From the NCBI GenBank assembly GCA_949287505.1, contig CASEGX010000043.1, forward strand, positions 1 to 37,923: DNA of 37,923 nucleotides. The letters are read 5' to 3'. Every line of letters begins with the position of its first letter. Positions within the stretch are counted from its first letter, which is position 1. Shown here piece after piece: positions 7,974 through 15,746 of this stretch. The position numbers and the translations under genes were made by a program. The stretch comes from an uncultured Spirochaetales bacterium. Its GTDB lineage: Bacteria > Spirochaetota > Spirochaetia > Sphaerochaetales > Sphaerochaetaceae. A model generated the notes under the pieces. That model did no database searches, was not told the origin of the DNA, and saw only the letters and a list, made by a program, of their open reading frames with translations.

Positions 7974-10049
7974 ATGGAAAATCTTTCGCTTTTCTATGCA
8001 CTGTCATTCCTGACAGTTGTCATAGCGTTTGCCTTCGCTCTTTATCTTTATCTCTGGGTAAAGAAGATGAAGGTTCAGAATCGTCGTATTGAGGAGATCT
8101 CAAAGCTTATCAAGGAAGGTGCGGATACCTTCATGAGGAGGGAGTACAGGATACTTGCCATCTTCGCAATCTGTGTCGCTGTAGTTATATTCCTCATCCT
8201 TCCGCAGCCGATATGGCATGGAAAAATACTTTCCAATTTCTCGATGGCTCTTGCTTATATCGCAGGAACCGTTCTTTCCGCCATTGCCGGAAAAATCGGA
8301 ATACTTGTTGCAACCCTTTCAAATGGACGTACAGCAGAGAGTGCGACAAAGGGAATCAAGAGTGCGTTCCTTGTCGGTTTCCGTGGCGGAGCTGTCATGG
8401 GCCTTCTTGTCGTCGGCTGCTCACTGCTCGGGGTGACTGCGGTCCTGATGCTCACAGGTGATACGACAATCCTTCTCGGTTTCTCGTTCGGTGCCAGTTC
8501 TCTGGCTCTTTTCGCAAAAGCCGGAGGTGGAATCTTCACAAAGACTGCTGATGTCGCTGCTGACCTTACAGGAAAGGTTGAGCTCGGCATTCCGGAAGAT
8601 GATCCAAGAAATCCTGCTGTCATCGCGGATAATGTCGGTGACAATGTAGGTGATGTTGCTGGAATGGGAGCCGATCTCTTTGACTCGAACGTGGCAGCAT
8701 CCGCATCAGCTCTTGTCCTTGCCGCTTCTCTTGCAGGAGGGGAGTGGAACAATATCTCGATGGTGTTCTGCTATCTGTTCCTCGGTCTTCTTGCATCTGT
8801 TATCGGTATAGCAACAGCAAAGGTCGGGAAGAACGGAAATCCCACCCATGCGCTCAATTCTTCCACATATGTGACAACCGCGATATTCCTTGTCCTGACA
8901 GCTGCCGCTACTGCAGTATTCCCTGGTTTCTCATGGAGAATATGGGGAGCATCTTCTGTTGGTCTTCTTGTAGGTGTCATCATCGGAATAACCACAGATT
9001 ATTTCACTGATGATACGAAGCCTATTGTTCAGAAAGTTGCTCATGCTTCTTCTTCCGGCCCGGCTTTCACCATTCTCTCAGGTGTCTCTTACGGTTTCAT
9101 TTCCGCGCTTCCTGCCATGATCGGAATCGCCATATCCGCACTTGTTGCATATAAGCTCTGTGATCCAATGGGAGAGGGCTATGCGATATTCGGAATAGCC
9201 ATGGCTGCTGTAGGTATGCTCAGTATCGTCGGAATGATTATCTCAAACGACGCATATGGCCCTATTGTAGACAATGCGCGAGGACTTGCAGAGATGGGAG
9301 ACCTCGGAGAGGAAACGATAAGGATTGCTGATGAGCTTGATAGTGCCGGAAACACTGTAAAGGCCGTGACAAAAGGTTTCTCCATCGGAGCTGCCGGTCT
9401 TACGGTCATCTCACTCCTTGGTGCTTTCATGTCGGAGGTCAATGCCGCACTAGCTGCAGCAGGCAAGGAAATCATAACAGGTTTTGATATCATGGAGCCG
9501 ACGGTGTTCTTCGGAATCCTTATCGGAGCTGCAGTTCCTGCTGTGTTCTCCGCAATGCTCATTCTCGGCGTTGACAGAAATGCCCAGAGGATGGTCGCGG
9601 AGATTCACCGCCAGTTCAATGAGATAAAAGGACTGAGGGAGGGAACGGCTTCTCCTGATTACAGCAAATGCATTGATATAGCAACCTCCGGAGCTCTCAA
9701 GGAACTTGTTCCTGCAGGTATGATGGCGATTCTGATGACTCTTGCTGTCGGTTTTATCGGTGGCCCTGAGGCTATCGGAGGATTTTTGCTTGGCAATATC
9801 GTCAGCGGTCTTCTTCTTGCGCTCTTCATGTCCAATTCCGGAGGTCTCTGGGACAACTCCAAGAAGTATGTTGAGGCTGGCGCTGAGGGTGGCAAAGGAA
9901 GCGAGGCCCATAAGGCCGCTGTCATTGGTGATACTGTCGGAGATCCGTTCAAGGATACCGCAGGCCCGTCAATCAACACCCAGATAACGGTTGTTTCACT
10001 TGTGTCCTCACTCTGTGCGGCAATCTTCGTAGCCCTCTCAATATTCTGA
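7974..10049 (+). CDS. hppA: Membrane-bound proton-pumping pyrophosphatase, K+-independent type
   Basis: A 691-residue polytopic membrane enzyme that couples hydrolysis of pyrophosphate to ion export. The substrate and metal motifs are intact: DVAADLTGK (193-201) and EDDPRNPAVIADNVGDNVGD (208-227), with a second acidic cluster near the C-terminus (DTVGDPFKDTAGPS). At the position that sets potassium dependence the sequence reads GNTVKAVTKG with Lys at about 463 and Thr three residues on, the K+-independent H+-pump signature. ATG 7974 is chosen over GTG 7968 because GAGG sits 6 bases before it. In an anaerobe the pump conserves energy from biosynthetic pyrophosphate. Confidence 0.95.
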   Translation: MENLSLFYALSFLTVVIAFAFALYLYLWVKKMKVQNRRIEEISKLIKEGADTFMRREYRILAIFAICVAVVIFLILPQPIWHGKILSNFSMALAYIAGTVLSAIAGKIGILVATLSNGRTAESATKGIKSAFLVGFRGGAVMGLLVVGCSLLGVTAVLMLTGDTTILLGFSFGASSLALFAKAGGGIFTKTADVAADLTGKVELGIPEDDPRNPAVIADNVGDNVGDVAGMGADLFDSNVAASASALVLAASLAGGEWNNISMVFCYLFLGLLASVIGIATAKVGKNGNPTHALNSSTYVTTAIFLVLTAAATAVFPGFSWRIWGASSVGLLVGVIIGITTDYFTDDTKPIVQKVAHASSSGPAFTILSGVSYGFISALPAMIGIAISALVAYKLCDPMGEGYAIFGIAMAAVGMLSIVGMIISNDAYGPIVDNARGLAEMGDLGEETIRIADELDSAGNTVKAVTKGFSIGAAGLTVISLLGAFMSEVNAALAAAGKEIITGFDIMEPTVFFGILIGAAVPAVFSAMLILGVDRNAQRMVAEIHRQFNEIKGLREGTASPDYSKCIDIATSGALKELVPAGMMAILMTLAVGFIGGPEAIGGFLLGNIVSGLLLALFMSNSGGLWDNSKKYVEAGAEGGKGSEAHKAAVIGDTVGDPFKDTAGPSINTQITVVSLVSSLCAAIFVALSIF

Positions 10050-10055
10050 GGCTTT

Positions 10056-10097
10056 TCTCCCTTCCCCTCTTCTTGCTATCATCAGAGGGGAAGGAGA
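10056..10097 (+). promoter_or_regulatory. Long hairpin enclosing the ribosome site of the phosphatase gene, with a promoter in its loop
   Basis: The 5' arm 10056-10070 pairs with 3' arm 10084-10097: 14 base pairs with one bulged C (10060) and a 13-base loop. The 3' arm contains the AAGGAG ribosome site (10091-10096) of the next gene. The loop contains TGCTATCAT (10074-10082), an extended -10 box; a transcript from it would begin near 10089, inside the 3' arm, and would lack the 5' arm. No T-run follows, so it is not a standard terminator for hppA. Confidence 0.55.
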
Positions 10098-10100
10098 TAA

Positions 10101-10835
10101 ATGGGCCGTAATCTTATAGTAGGGGATATTCACAGCCAGTACGGACTATTGCAGGATGTGCTTTCTGCCGCATCCTTTTCGCCATCGGAAGATACGCTCT
10201 ATTCAGTCGGAGATATTGCTGACAGGGGGCCGGAGACTGTCCGTCTGATACAGTTCCTGTCATCGCTTCCTTCCTATAAGCCGGTGCTTGGCAATCATGA
10301 TATATGGCTCCGCGATTATCTTGTTTCCGGTTTGTGCCCGCCCGTATGGCTTGATTCAAACGGCGGTCTGAGAACCGTGAAGGATTTCATGCGATCCCAC
10401 GTTTCCGGAAAGGAAAGGGTAGAGATGGGGGAATGGCTGTCTGCAGCACCATATGTCCGCATAGAGGAAAGATACATTGTCATGCATGGCGGCGTTCCTT
10501 CGGGGTGGACAATGGCCGAGCTGGAGAAGATAGCCTCCCTTCCTCCAAGTACTATCGGATACCCTGGCATTGAAGATGAATCTTCATCGCCTCTGTGGAA
10601 CCGCAGTTACCTGCAGAGCGCAATGGCCTTTGAGAATGGTGCAGATCCTTCCGTATTGCAATCTCCGCTCAATACAGCCAGAAAAATATTCATAGGACAC
10701 ACTCCTCTCAATGCCCCCTTTCATTCCGAACGCTATCATCTAACTGCGGTTGATACCGGAGCCGGTCATGGAAAGAAGCTTACGCTCATGGATATGGATA
10801 CATTTGTCTTCTGGCAGTCAGGAAAAGACGACTGA
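10101..10835 (+). CDS. PPP-family metallophosphatase (serine/threonine or bis-nucleotide type)
   Basis: A 244-residue cytoplasmic calcineurin-like phosphoesterase. All metal-binding motifs are seen in order: GDIHS (8-12), GDIADRG (38-44), GNHD, an HGG in the middle and GHT near the end. This set matches bacterial PrpA/PrpB and ApaH-like enzymes, which remove phosphate from proteins or cleave Ap4A. The sequence does not decide between these. AAGGAG lies 4 bases before the ATG, inside a strong hairpin described separately. It lies alone between hppA and an exported protein gene that appears to have its own promoter. Confidence 0.85.
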   Translation: MGRNLIVGDIHSQYGLLQDVLSAASFSPSEDTLYSVGDIADRGPETVRLIQFLSSLPSYKPVLGNHDIWLRDYLVSGLCPPVWLDSNGGLRTVKDFMRSHVSGKERVEMGEWLSAAPYVRIEERYIVMHGGVPSGWTMAELEKIASLPPSTIGYPGIEDESSSPLWNRSYLQSAMAFENGADPSVLQSPLNTARKIFIGHTPLNAPFHSERYHLTAVDTGAGHGKKLTLMDMDTFVFWQSGKDD

Positions 10836-10847
10836 AGCCGGTTTGCA

Positions 10848-10856
10848 TGCTAAACT
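10848..10856 (+). promoter_or_regulatory. Extended -10 promoter, probably giving a leaderless mRNA
   Basis: TGCTAAACT is an extended -10 element ending 6 bases before the ATG at 10863. Transcription would start at or next to the start codon. No ribosome site precedes the ATG, consistent with leaderless translation. Confidence 0.4.
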
Positions 10857-10862
10857 TCACTC

Positions 10863-11762
10863 ATGAAGAAAATTCTCGCTTTATCAATTGTCTTGATCAT
10901 GGCCTTCACGCTCTCTGCACATACAGAGCCTTTCGTGATGCTGGCCCTTGCATCTCCCTCTCTGGTCTTTTCACGGACAGGGATGAGCGGGGAATGCAGC
11001 ATTGAGGAGCTTGAAAATTCTGAGGCTATGTTCTTTTCACTGCCTGATGAGGTGATGAAATCCGGAATAAGCCTTTCTGACATGACCTCTGATAATATCA
11101 TGAAAGCAGGAAAGACCATGCTTGATCTGGCTTTTCTCATCTCCGGACTCGATAACAGCGAGGTCCTTGAGGCTTCAGGTTCTGTTGTGTTCCAGCCAGA
11201 TGCCGATGAGAACGAAGGCAGAGTATCTCTGGACATAATCTATGACGATGTTTCGCTTCTCTATCGTTTCGGTTCACGCACAGACAGCACAAGGCTTGAT
11301 GGAAAGGTCCGTATCGAGTTTCTGTTCTTTGAAAAGCCTCTTGTGGTAATCCGGATCTCCTCAGAGGATATGCTTATTAATGGAAATCCGTCGTATTACA
11401 AAGAAGAAATGGATGTAGAGGTGTGGATGAATGAGGAGCTTGTATCTGCATACATGGCTTACCGGGATGCGGATATGGAAGCAATGCACAGGGAGGTTGC
11501 CTCTGAGCTTTCTCCTCATACAGGAATGACAGAAGCTGATATTCTCGCATTCGCTTCCTCTCATGATTCTCTTGATCTTCTCGATGCCCTCTCTTTCCTC
11601 AGTCTTGCTTCACGCGACGATGATCTGGATGAGCTTGAGATTCTTTCCCTTCTGATTTCTCCTCGGGTTGTATTAAACGGAGTGGTGCAGGAAGACATAC
11701 AGCTTGGGAATCTGATGAATCTTGCACTCGGTATTGATAATCTTGTCTCGTCTTTTGAGTGA
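10863..11762 (+). CDS. Exported protein of unknown function
   Basis: A 299-residue protein not matched to a family. It starts with a clear signal peptide: MKKI, a hydrophobic stretch to about residue 18, then a probable signal-peptidase I site near SAHTEP; no lipobox cysteine. The mature part is acidic, rich in Ser/Asp/Glu, with alternating strand-like segments in the middle (about 100-200) and a Leu/Asp-rich helical C-terminus. It is likely periplasmic or surface located. There is no Shine-Dalgarno sequence; the extended -10 box is 6 bases before the ATG. The next gene follows after 31 bases with the same promoter style. Confidence 0.7.
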   Translation: MKKILALSIVLIMAFTLSAHTEPFVMLALASPSLVFSRTGMSGECSIEELENSEAMFFSLPDEVMKSGISLSDMTSDNIMKAGKTMLDLAFLISGLDNSEVLEASGSVVFQPDADENEGRVSLDIIYDDVSLLYRFGSRTDSTRLDGKVRIEFLFFEKPLVVIRISSEDMLINGNPSYYKEEMDVEVWMNEELVSAYMAYRDADMEAMHREVASELSPHTGMTEADILAFASSHDSLDLLDALSFLSLASRDDDLDELEILSLLISPRVVLNGVVQEDIQLGNLMNLALGIDNLVSSFE

Positions 11763-11778
11763 CTGAGAGAGCCCTTGA

Positions 11779-11787
11779 TGCTAGACT
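11779..11787 (+). promoter_or_regulatory. Extended -10 promoter of the oxidoreductase gene
   Basis: TGCTAGACT ends 6 bases before the ATG at 11794, with GTGACT at 11759-11764 as a possible -35 at 17-base spacing. The arrangement is the same as before 10863 and predicts a leaderless transcript of the oxidoreductase / malic enzyme / M20 cluster. Confidence 0.4.
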
Positions 11788-11793
11788 GGTGAT

Positions 11794-12903
11794 ATGGACG
11801 ATAAAATCAAAGCTGTTATCATCGGGGGCGGCATTGCTGGTGTGCAGGCTGCATCCCTGCTTCATGATATGTCTGTCACCCTTATTTCCGATGAGCCTTT
11901 TTTTCCATATTACCGCATGCGGATTGAGGAGATACTGGGAGGCAAGGATCCTTCTTCATTGTATATACATCCTGAAGCTTGGTATCAGGAAAGGGGTATT
12001 GAATACATCCATGCTCGTGCAACGAAGATAGAGAATGGTGCCGTCGTACTTGAGGATGCCAGAAAAATTCCTTTTGACAGGCTACTGATAGCTACAGGAA
12101 GCAGTGCAAGGTGCCTGAATCTTCCCGGAGGACGCCGTGATATCCACGTGCTGCGTACGGCAGAAGATGCAATCTCTCTTCGCGAGGCACTGAAAAAAGC
12201 CGATAGCTTCACAGTAATCGGTGGTGGTCTCCTTGGCCTTGAGGCAGCTTATTCTGTCGCAACGGATTTCCACATTCCTGTCAGTGTTATAGAGACTGCA
12301 AGCCACATCCTGCCCCGTCAGCTCGATAAGGAATCTGCGCTTCTTTTGCAGGCGAAGCTTGCAGAGGCAGGTGTGAATGTGATCGTGTCCGGAGAGACAG
12401 AAAGCGCTGATGATGCTTTTGTCTATCTGAAAGATGGGCGGAAAGTGGCAGCATCGGTTCTCTGCTGCTCTGTGGGCGTCAATCCGGGGAAGGAGATAGC
12501 AGAGTCCTCTGGCATTGCAGTGAACCGTGGCATACTTGTAGATCATCAGCTGAAGACCTCGATGGAGAATGTGTGGGCTGCAGGAGATGCTGCGGAGCTT
12601 GATGGGAAAACATTCGGACTTGCAATGCATGCCCGCGAAATGGGGAGTGCGGCTGCAAAAGCAATGATGGGAGAGAGTGTGGACTATTCTCCCTCAGAGC
12701 CTTCTGCTCTTCTCAAGGTCGGCGGTATTGATGTTGTGTCATTCGGCATCCCAGAAGGCGAGAAGCATGTGGAGACTGATGGAGAGAGGCATAGGACATT
12801 CTTTACAGACAATGGGATACTTAAGGGTGCCATTCTGATAAACGATAAGGCATCGATGATGAAAGTAAAAGCGATGATAGGGAGGGAATATGGACGATCT
12901 TGA
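11794..12903 (+). CDS. FAD/NAD(P)H-dependent oxidoreductase, rubredoxin/nitrite-reductase-like
   Basis: A 369-residue two-dinucleotide-binding flavoprotein. The FAD site GGGIAG is at 11-16, the NAD(P)H site GGGLLG at 143-148, the ATG motif near residue 100 (LIATGSS), and the second FAD contact as VWAAGDAAE. These features fit NADH:rubredoxin reductases and the N-terminal part of NirB. It lacks the C-terminal iron-sulfur or thiol motifs of larger relatives, and no rubredoxin gene is in the window. Such enzymes commonly serve oxygen or peroxide detoxification in anaerobes. Its 3' end overlaps the malic enzyme start by 14 bases, indicating one operon. Confidence 0.85.
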   Translation: MDDKIKAVIIGGGIAGVQAASLLHDMSVTLISDEPFFPYYRMRIEEILGGKDPSSLYIHPEAWYQERGIEYIHARATKIENGAVVLEDARKIPFDRLLIATGSSARCLNLPGGRRDIHVLRTAEDAISLREALKKADSFTVIGGGLLGLEAAYSVATDFHIPVSVIETASHILPRQLDKESALLLQAKLAEAGVNVIVSGETESADDAFVYLKDGRKVAASVLCCSVGVNPGKEIAESSGIAVNRGILVDHQLKTSMENVWAAGDAAELDGKTFGLAMHAREMGSAAAKAMMGESVDYSPSEPSALLKVGGIDVVSFGIPEGEKHVETDGERHRTFFTDNGILKGAILINDKASMMKVKAMIGREYGRS

Positions 12904-14170
12904 GAAAAGAGCGCTTGAGTATCATGATGGCGGGGTGCCGGGAAAGGTCTCGGTAGTGCCTACAAAACCATGCAAGACTGCAGAGGACCTTGCTCTTGCA
13001 TATACACCGGGGGTTGCAAAACCTGTACTTAAAATCGCGGAGAATCCGCGGGATGCCTATCGTTATACAGCAAAAGGAAATCTTGTTGCGGTGATCTCGA
13101 ATGGAACTGCCATTCTTGGTCTTGGCAACAGGGGAGCTCTCGCCTCCAAGCCGGTTATGGAAGGAAAGGGAGTTCTTTTCAAGAGATTTGCGGATATTGA
13201 TGTCTTTGATATAGAGATTGATGAGAATGATCCAGAGAGACTTGTTGATATCATCGCATCCCTGACCCCGACATTCGGAGGAATCAATCTTGAGGATATA
13301 AAAGGACCGGAGTGCTTCTATATCGAAAAAGAGCTCATAAAACGTTGCAGCATCCCCGTATTCCATGATGACCAGCATGGTACTGCCATAATCGCAACCG
13401 CAGGGCTTATGAATGCTGCTGAGATTACAGGCCGTAAGCTTGCAGAGACAAAGGTCGTTGTCAATGGAGCTGGCGCTGCCGGTATCTCCTGTGCACGCAT
13501 GTTCGTGAATGCCGGTGTAAGGAAAGAGAACATCATCATGCTTGACAGCAAGGGTGTGATTTATAAAGGAAGAGAGGGGCTTACAGCTGAGAAAGCTGAG
13601 TTTGCTGCAGAGACTGATAAGCGAACGCTGGAAGATGCAGTGAAAGGGGCTGATGTATTCATGGGCCTGTCCGTTGCAGGATGCCTTGGGAAGGATATGC
13701 TCAGGACAATGAACCATGATCCCATTGTCTTTGCAATGGCAAATCCGGACCCTGAGATTACATATGAGGATGCGGTATCTGTACGCGACGATGTCATTAT
13801 GGCAACTGGCCGCTCTGATTACCCTAACCAGATAAACAATGTGCTCGGTTTCCCTTTCATTTTCCGTGGTGCACTTGATGTAAAGGCAAAGAGAATAACA
13901 GAGAACATGAAGATGGCAGCTGCTATTGCACTTGCTTCCCTTGCTAAGGAGCCGGTATCGGAAGAGGTCAGGAAAGCATATGGGGGCAAGGAGTTCTCGT
14001 TCGGACGCAATTACATCGTACCGAAGCCATTCGATCCAAGGGTCATTGAATATGAGGCTGTAGCAGTTGCAAAGGCTGCGTGTGAAGATGGTGTTGCTGA
14101 GAATCCGATTACAGACTGGGATGCATACAGAGATTCCCTTAAAAAGAGAATGGTAAAGTACTGGAAGTGA
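12890..14170 (+). CDS. Malic enzyme (oxaloacetate-decarboxylating, NAD(P)-dependent)
   Basis: A 426-residue cytoplasmic enzyme converting malate to pyruvate, CO2 and NAD(P)H. Visible features: the N-terminal YTPGVA with Y38, GNLVAVISNGTAILGLGN (63-80), the catalytic lysine region EGKGVLFK (91-98), metal-binding FHDDQHGTA (158-166) and the dinucleotide motif GAGAAG (193-198). It equals the short bacterial form: the phosphotransacetylase-like domain of MaeB is absent. The ATG at 12890 lies within the end of the oxidoreductase gene, and the next start overlaps or abuts its stop. Both partners handle NAD(P)H, so they may share a redox role. Confidence 0.93.
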   Translation: MDDLEKRALEYHDGGVPGKVSVVPTKPCKTAEDLALAYTPGVAKPVLKIAENPRDAYRYTAKGNLVAVISNGTAILGLGNRGALASKPVMEGKGVLFKRFADIDVFDIEIDENDPERLVDIIASLTPTFGGINLEDIKGPECFYIEKELIKRCSIPVFHDDQHGTAIIATAGLMNAAEITGRKLAETKVVVNGAGAAGISCARMFVNAGVRKENIIMLDSKGVIYKGREGLTAEKAEFAAETDKRTLEDAVKGADVFMGLSVAGCLGKDMLRTMNHDPIVFAMANPDPEITYEDAVSVRDDVIMATGRSDYPNQINNVLGFPFIFRGALDVKAKRITENMKMAAAIALASLAKEPVSEEVRKAYGGKEFSFGRNYIVPKPFDPRVIEYEAVAVAKAACEDGVAENPITDWDAYRDSLKKRMVKYWK

Positions 14171-14172
14171 GA

Positions 14173-15411
14173 ATGGACGGGAAGTATTATGCAGAAGGCC
14201 TTTCCAGAATGGTTCAGTGCCGGACAATAAGCGTTGAAGGAAAGGAAGCTGGAGAGGCATTTGATGAGCTGAAAGCTGTTATGAGGGAACTCTTCCCTCA
14301 TGTGTTCAGTTCCCTTGAATATCTTGATTTCTCCTCCTCAATCTGTATGAGATGGAAAGGAAAGGATGAGAGTCTTCCGCCTGCCATGCTCATGGCTCAT
14401 CAGGATGTCGTTGCGGCAGAAGGGGAGTGGAAGCATCCTCCTTTTGCTGGAGAAATAAGCGACGGAAGGGTCTGGGGCCGCGGAACGCTGGATACCAAGT
14501 GTTCTCTCTATGCAGCATTTCAGGCTGTTGAAGAAGCGCTTATTGCAGGTTTTGTACCATCAAGGGATATATATCTTACATCTTCCTGCAATGAGGAAAC
14601 CGGAGGAAATGGAGCTCCATCAATTGCAGCTTATCTTAAGGAGAAAGGCCTTGATTTCTTCCTTATCCTCGATGAAGGTGGCTGCATCAAGCGTAATTTC
14701 ATCGCAGGGAGCAATCAGCTTTTTGCCGCAGTCGGATGCGGAGAGAAGGGATCTGCCGGTTTCCGCCTGGTTGCCAGAAGCATAGGCGGGCATGCTATGA
14801 ACGCTTCTTCTGATAATCCGATACTGCGCCTTGCCAGGATGGTCTCATACCTTGGGACCGGTGCAGTCCTCGGGGGATTTTCTGATGTGCTTACAGAAGA
14901 GAAAAGAAGACGGGTAGCTCCATTTTCCGGTCCAGATTTCGATGCGGAGGAACATGTTGTCATTTCATATACGATGGCAGAAGGTTCAGATAAGCCTTCA
15001 AAGGTTCCTGCCGTGGCATCTGTAACGCTCCGTGCAATATTCCCTTCAGCTTTCACCCCTGAGACTCTCCGGGAAAGACTCCAGCAGATTGCTGATGATT
15101 ATGGCATCGATGTTGAGCTTGATACATCAAGAAACGCAACTCCTGTCTCATCTTATGATACCGAGGCTTTCAGGTTGCTTGAGAGTGTCATTGAAGAGGT
15201 GTATCCGGAAGCTGTAACCGTACCCTTCATTCTTGGAGGAGGTACCGATGCCAGGAATTACTCTGGAGTATCTGAGAACATTTTCAGATTCCTGCCAATG
15301 AATGTTGATTCTGATCAGCAGATGAGAGTCCATGGTATCGACGAGAATGTATCTATAGACAGGCTTGAAGAGACGGTGAGGTTCTATAAGACACTGGTGT
15401 CAAAACTGTGA
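14173..15411 (+). CDS. M20 family metallopeptidase (carboxypeptidase/deacylase)
   Basis: A 412-residue zinc hydrolase. Metal and catalytic residues are visible: H76 and D78 in MAHQDVV, bridging D107 in GRGTLDTK, general base E141-E142 in CNEETGG, and the late histidine region GGGTDARNY...HGIDE. The pattern is closest to the carboxypeptidase S/ArgE-DapE branch; an N-acyl-amino-acid hydrolase or dipeptidase activity is likely, the substrate unknown. ATG 14173 is preferred over GTG 14167 because GGAAG (14163-14167) is well spaced from it. It is the last gene of the oxidoreductase-malic enzyme operon and points at the minus-strand RNA gene. Confidence 0.88.
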   Translation: MDGKYYAEGLSRMVQCRTISVEGKEAGEAFDELKAVMRELFPHVFSSLEYLDFSSSICMRWKGKDESLPPAMLMAHQDVVAAEGEWKHPPFAGEISDGRVWGRGTLDTKCSLYAAFQAVEEALIAGFVPSRDIYLTSSCNEETGGNGAPSIAAYLKEKGLDFFLILDEGGCIKRNFIAGSNQLFAAVGCGEKGSAGFRLVARSIGGHAMNASSDNPILRLARMVSYLGTGAVLGGFSDVLTEEKRRRVAPFSGPDFDAEEHVVISYTMAEGSDKPSKVPAVASVTLRAIFPSAFTPETLRERLQQIADDYGIDVELDTSRNATPVSSYDTEAFRLLESVIEEVYPEAVTVPFILGGGTDARNYSGVSENIFRFLPMNVDSDQQMRVHGIDENVSIDRLEETVRFYKTLVSKL

Positions 15412-15446
15412 AAAAATAAAAGACTGCTCGGCCTTCCGAACAGTCT
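15410..15446 (-). terminator. Rho-independent terminator of the minus-strand RNA
   Basis: Stem 15421-15431 with 15436-15446 (11 positions, one mismatch, 4-base loop), followed on the minus strand by TTTTATTTTTT. On the plus strand only a short pyrimidine run follows, so it is mainly a minus-strand terminator, though it may also help end the M20 transcript. Confidence 0.8.
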
Positions 15447-15656
15447 TTCCATGCCCCCGGATTTCTGAATTTCCAATAGGGGCCAACGTATCTTTTAAGT
15501 CGTCTCCACGACTGCCCAGATACATTTCGGGGGTATCTCAGAGCTTTTCCCCATCGGATCTTTCTTCCGACTTCTGTGCCGCTTTCCCACGGCTCAAAGG
15601 AGATTCAGGGTTCTCCTAAGACTTTTTCCTTGCAGGATTTACCTTCCTGCCTTACA
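15412..15656 (-). ncRNA. Structured non-coding RNA of unknown family (multi-hairpin)
   Basis: About 245 bases without a convincing reading frame, bounded by a promoter-like TTGACA and a strong terminator, all on the minus strand. It folds into consecutive local hairpins: 15650-15645/15637-15632, 15617-15612/15603-15598, 15593-15590/15581-15578, 15570-15566/15558-15554, 15538-15533/15523-15518, 15513-15508/15503-15498 (GGAG loop), 15483-15479/15457-15453, then the terminator. I looked for the conserved cores of 6S, RNase P, tmRNA, SRP RNA and common riboswitches and did not see them. Because it lies between convergent genes and has its own terminator, it is a free-standing RNA rather than a leader. 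The exact 5' end is uncertain. Confidence 0.6.
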
Positions 15657-15661
15657 CCTAT

Positions 15662-15690
15662 ACGCTATCATCGGTTCATGGAGCTGTCAA
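15662..15690 (-). promoter_or_regulatory. Promoter of the minus-strand RNA
   Basis: TTGACA (15690-15685), a perfect -35 box, then a 17-base spacer and TAGCGT (15667-15662), a weak -10. Transcription would start near 15656. Confidence 0.45.
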
Positions 15691-15746
15691 CAGAAAGTTT
15701 CGGCCCCAGAACGCGGTATCAAATGCCAAAGTAAATGCATGGATTC

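Noticed and set aside
12821..14260. 479-codon open frame on the minus strand
   Set aside because: It is antisense to the malic enzyme gene, whose motifs are intact; its translation is Cys/His-rich without family features, typical of a shadow frame.
15518..15545. CTGAGATAC word in the minus-strand RNA, reminiscent of a TPP riboswitch
   Set aside because: The rest of the thi-box consensus is missing, no thiamine gene follows, and the RNA ends in its own terminator facing a convergent gene.
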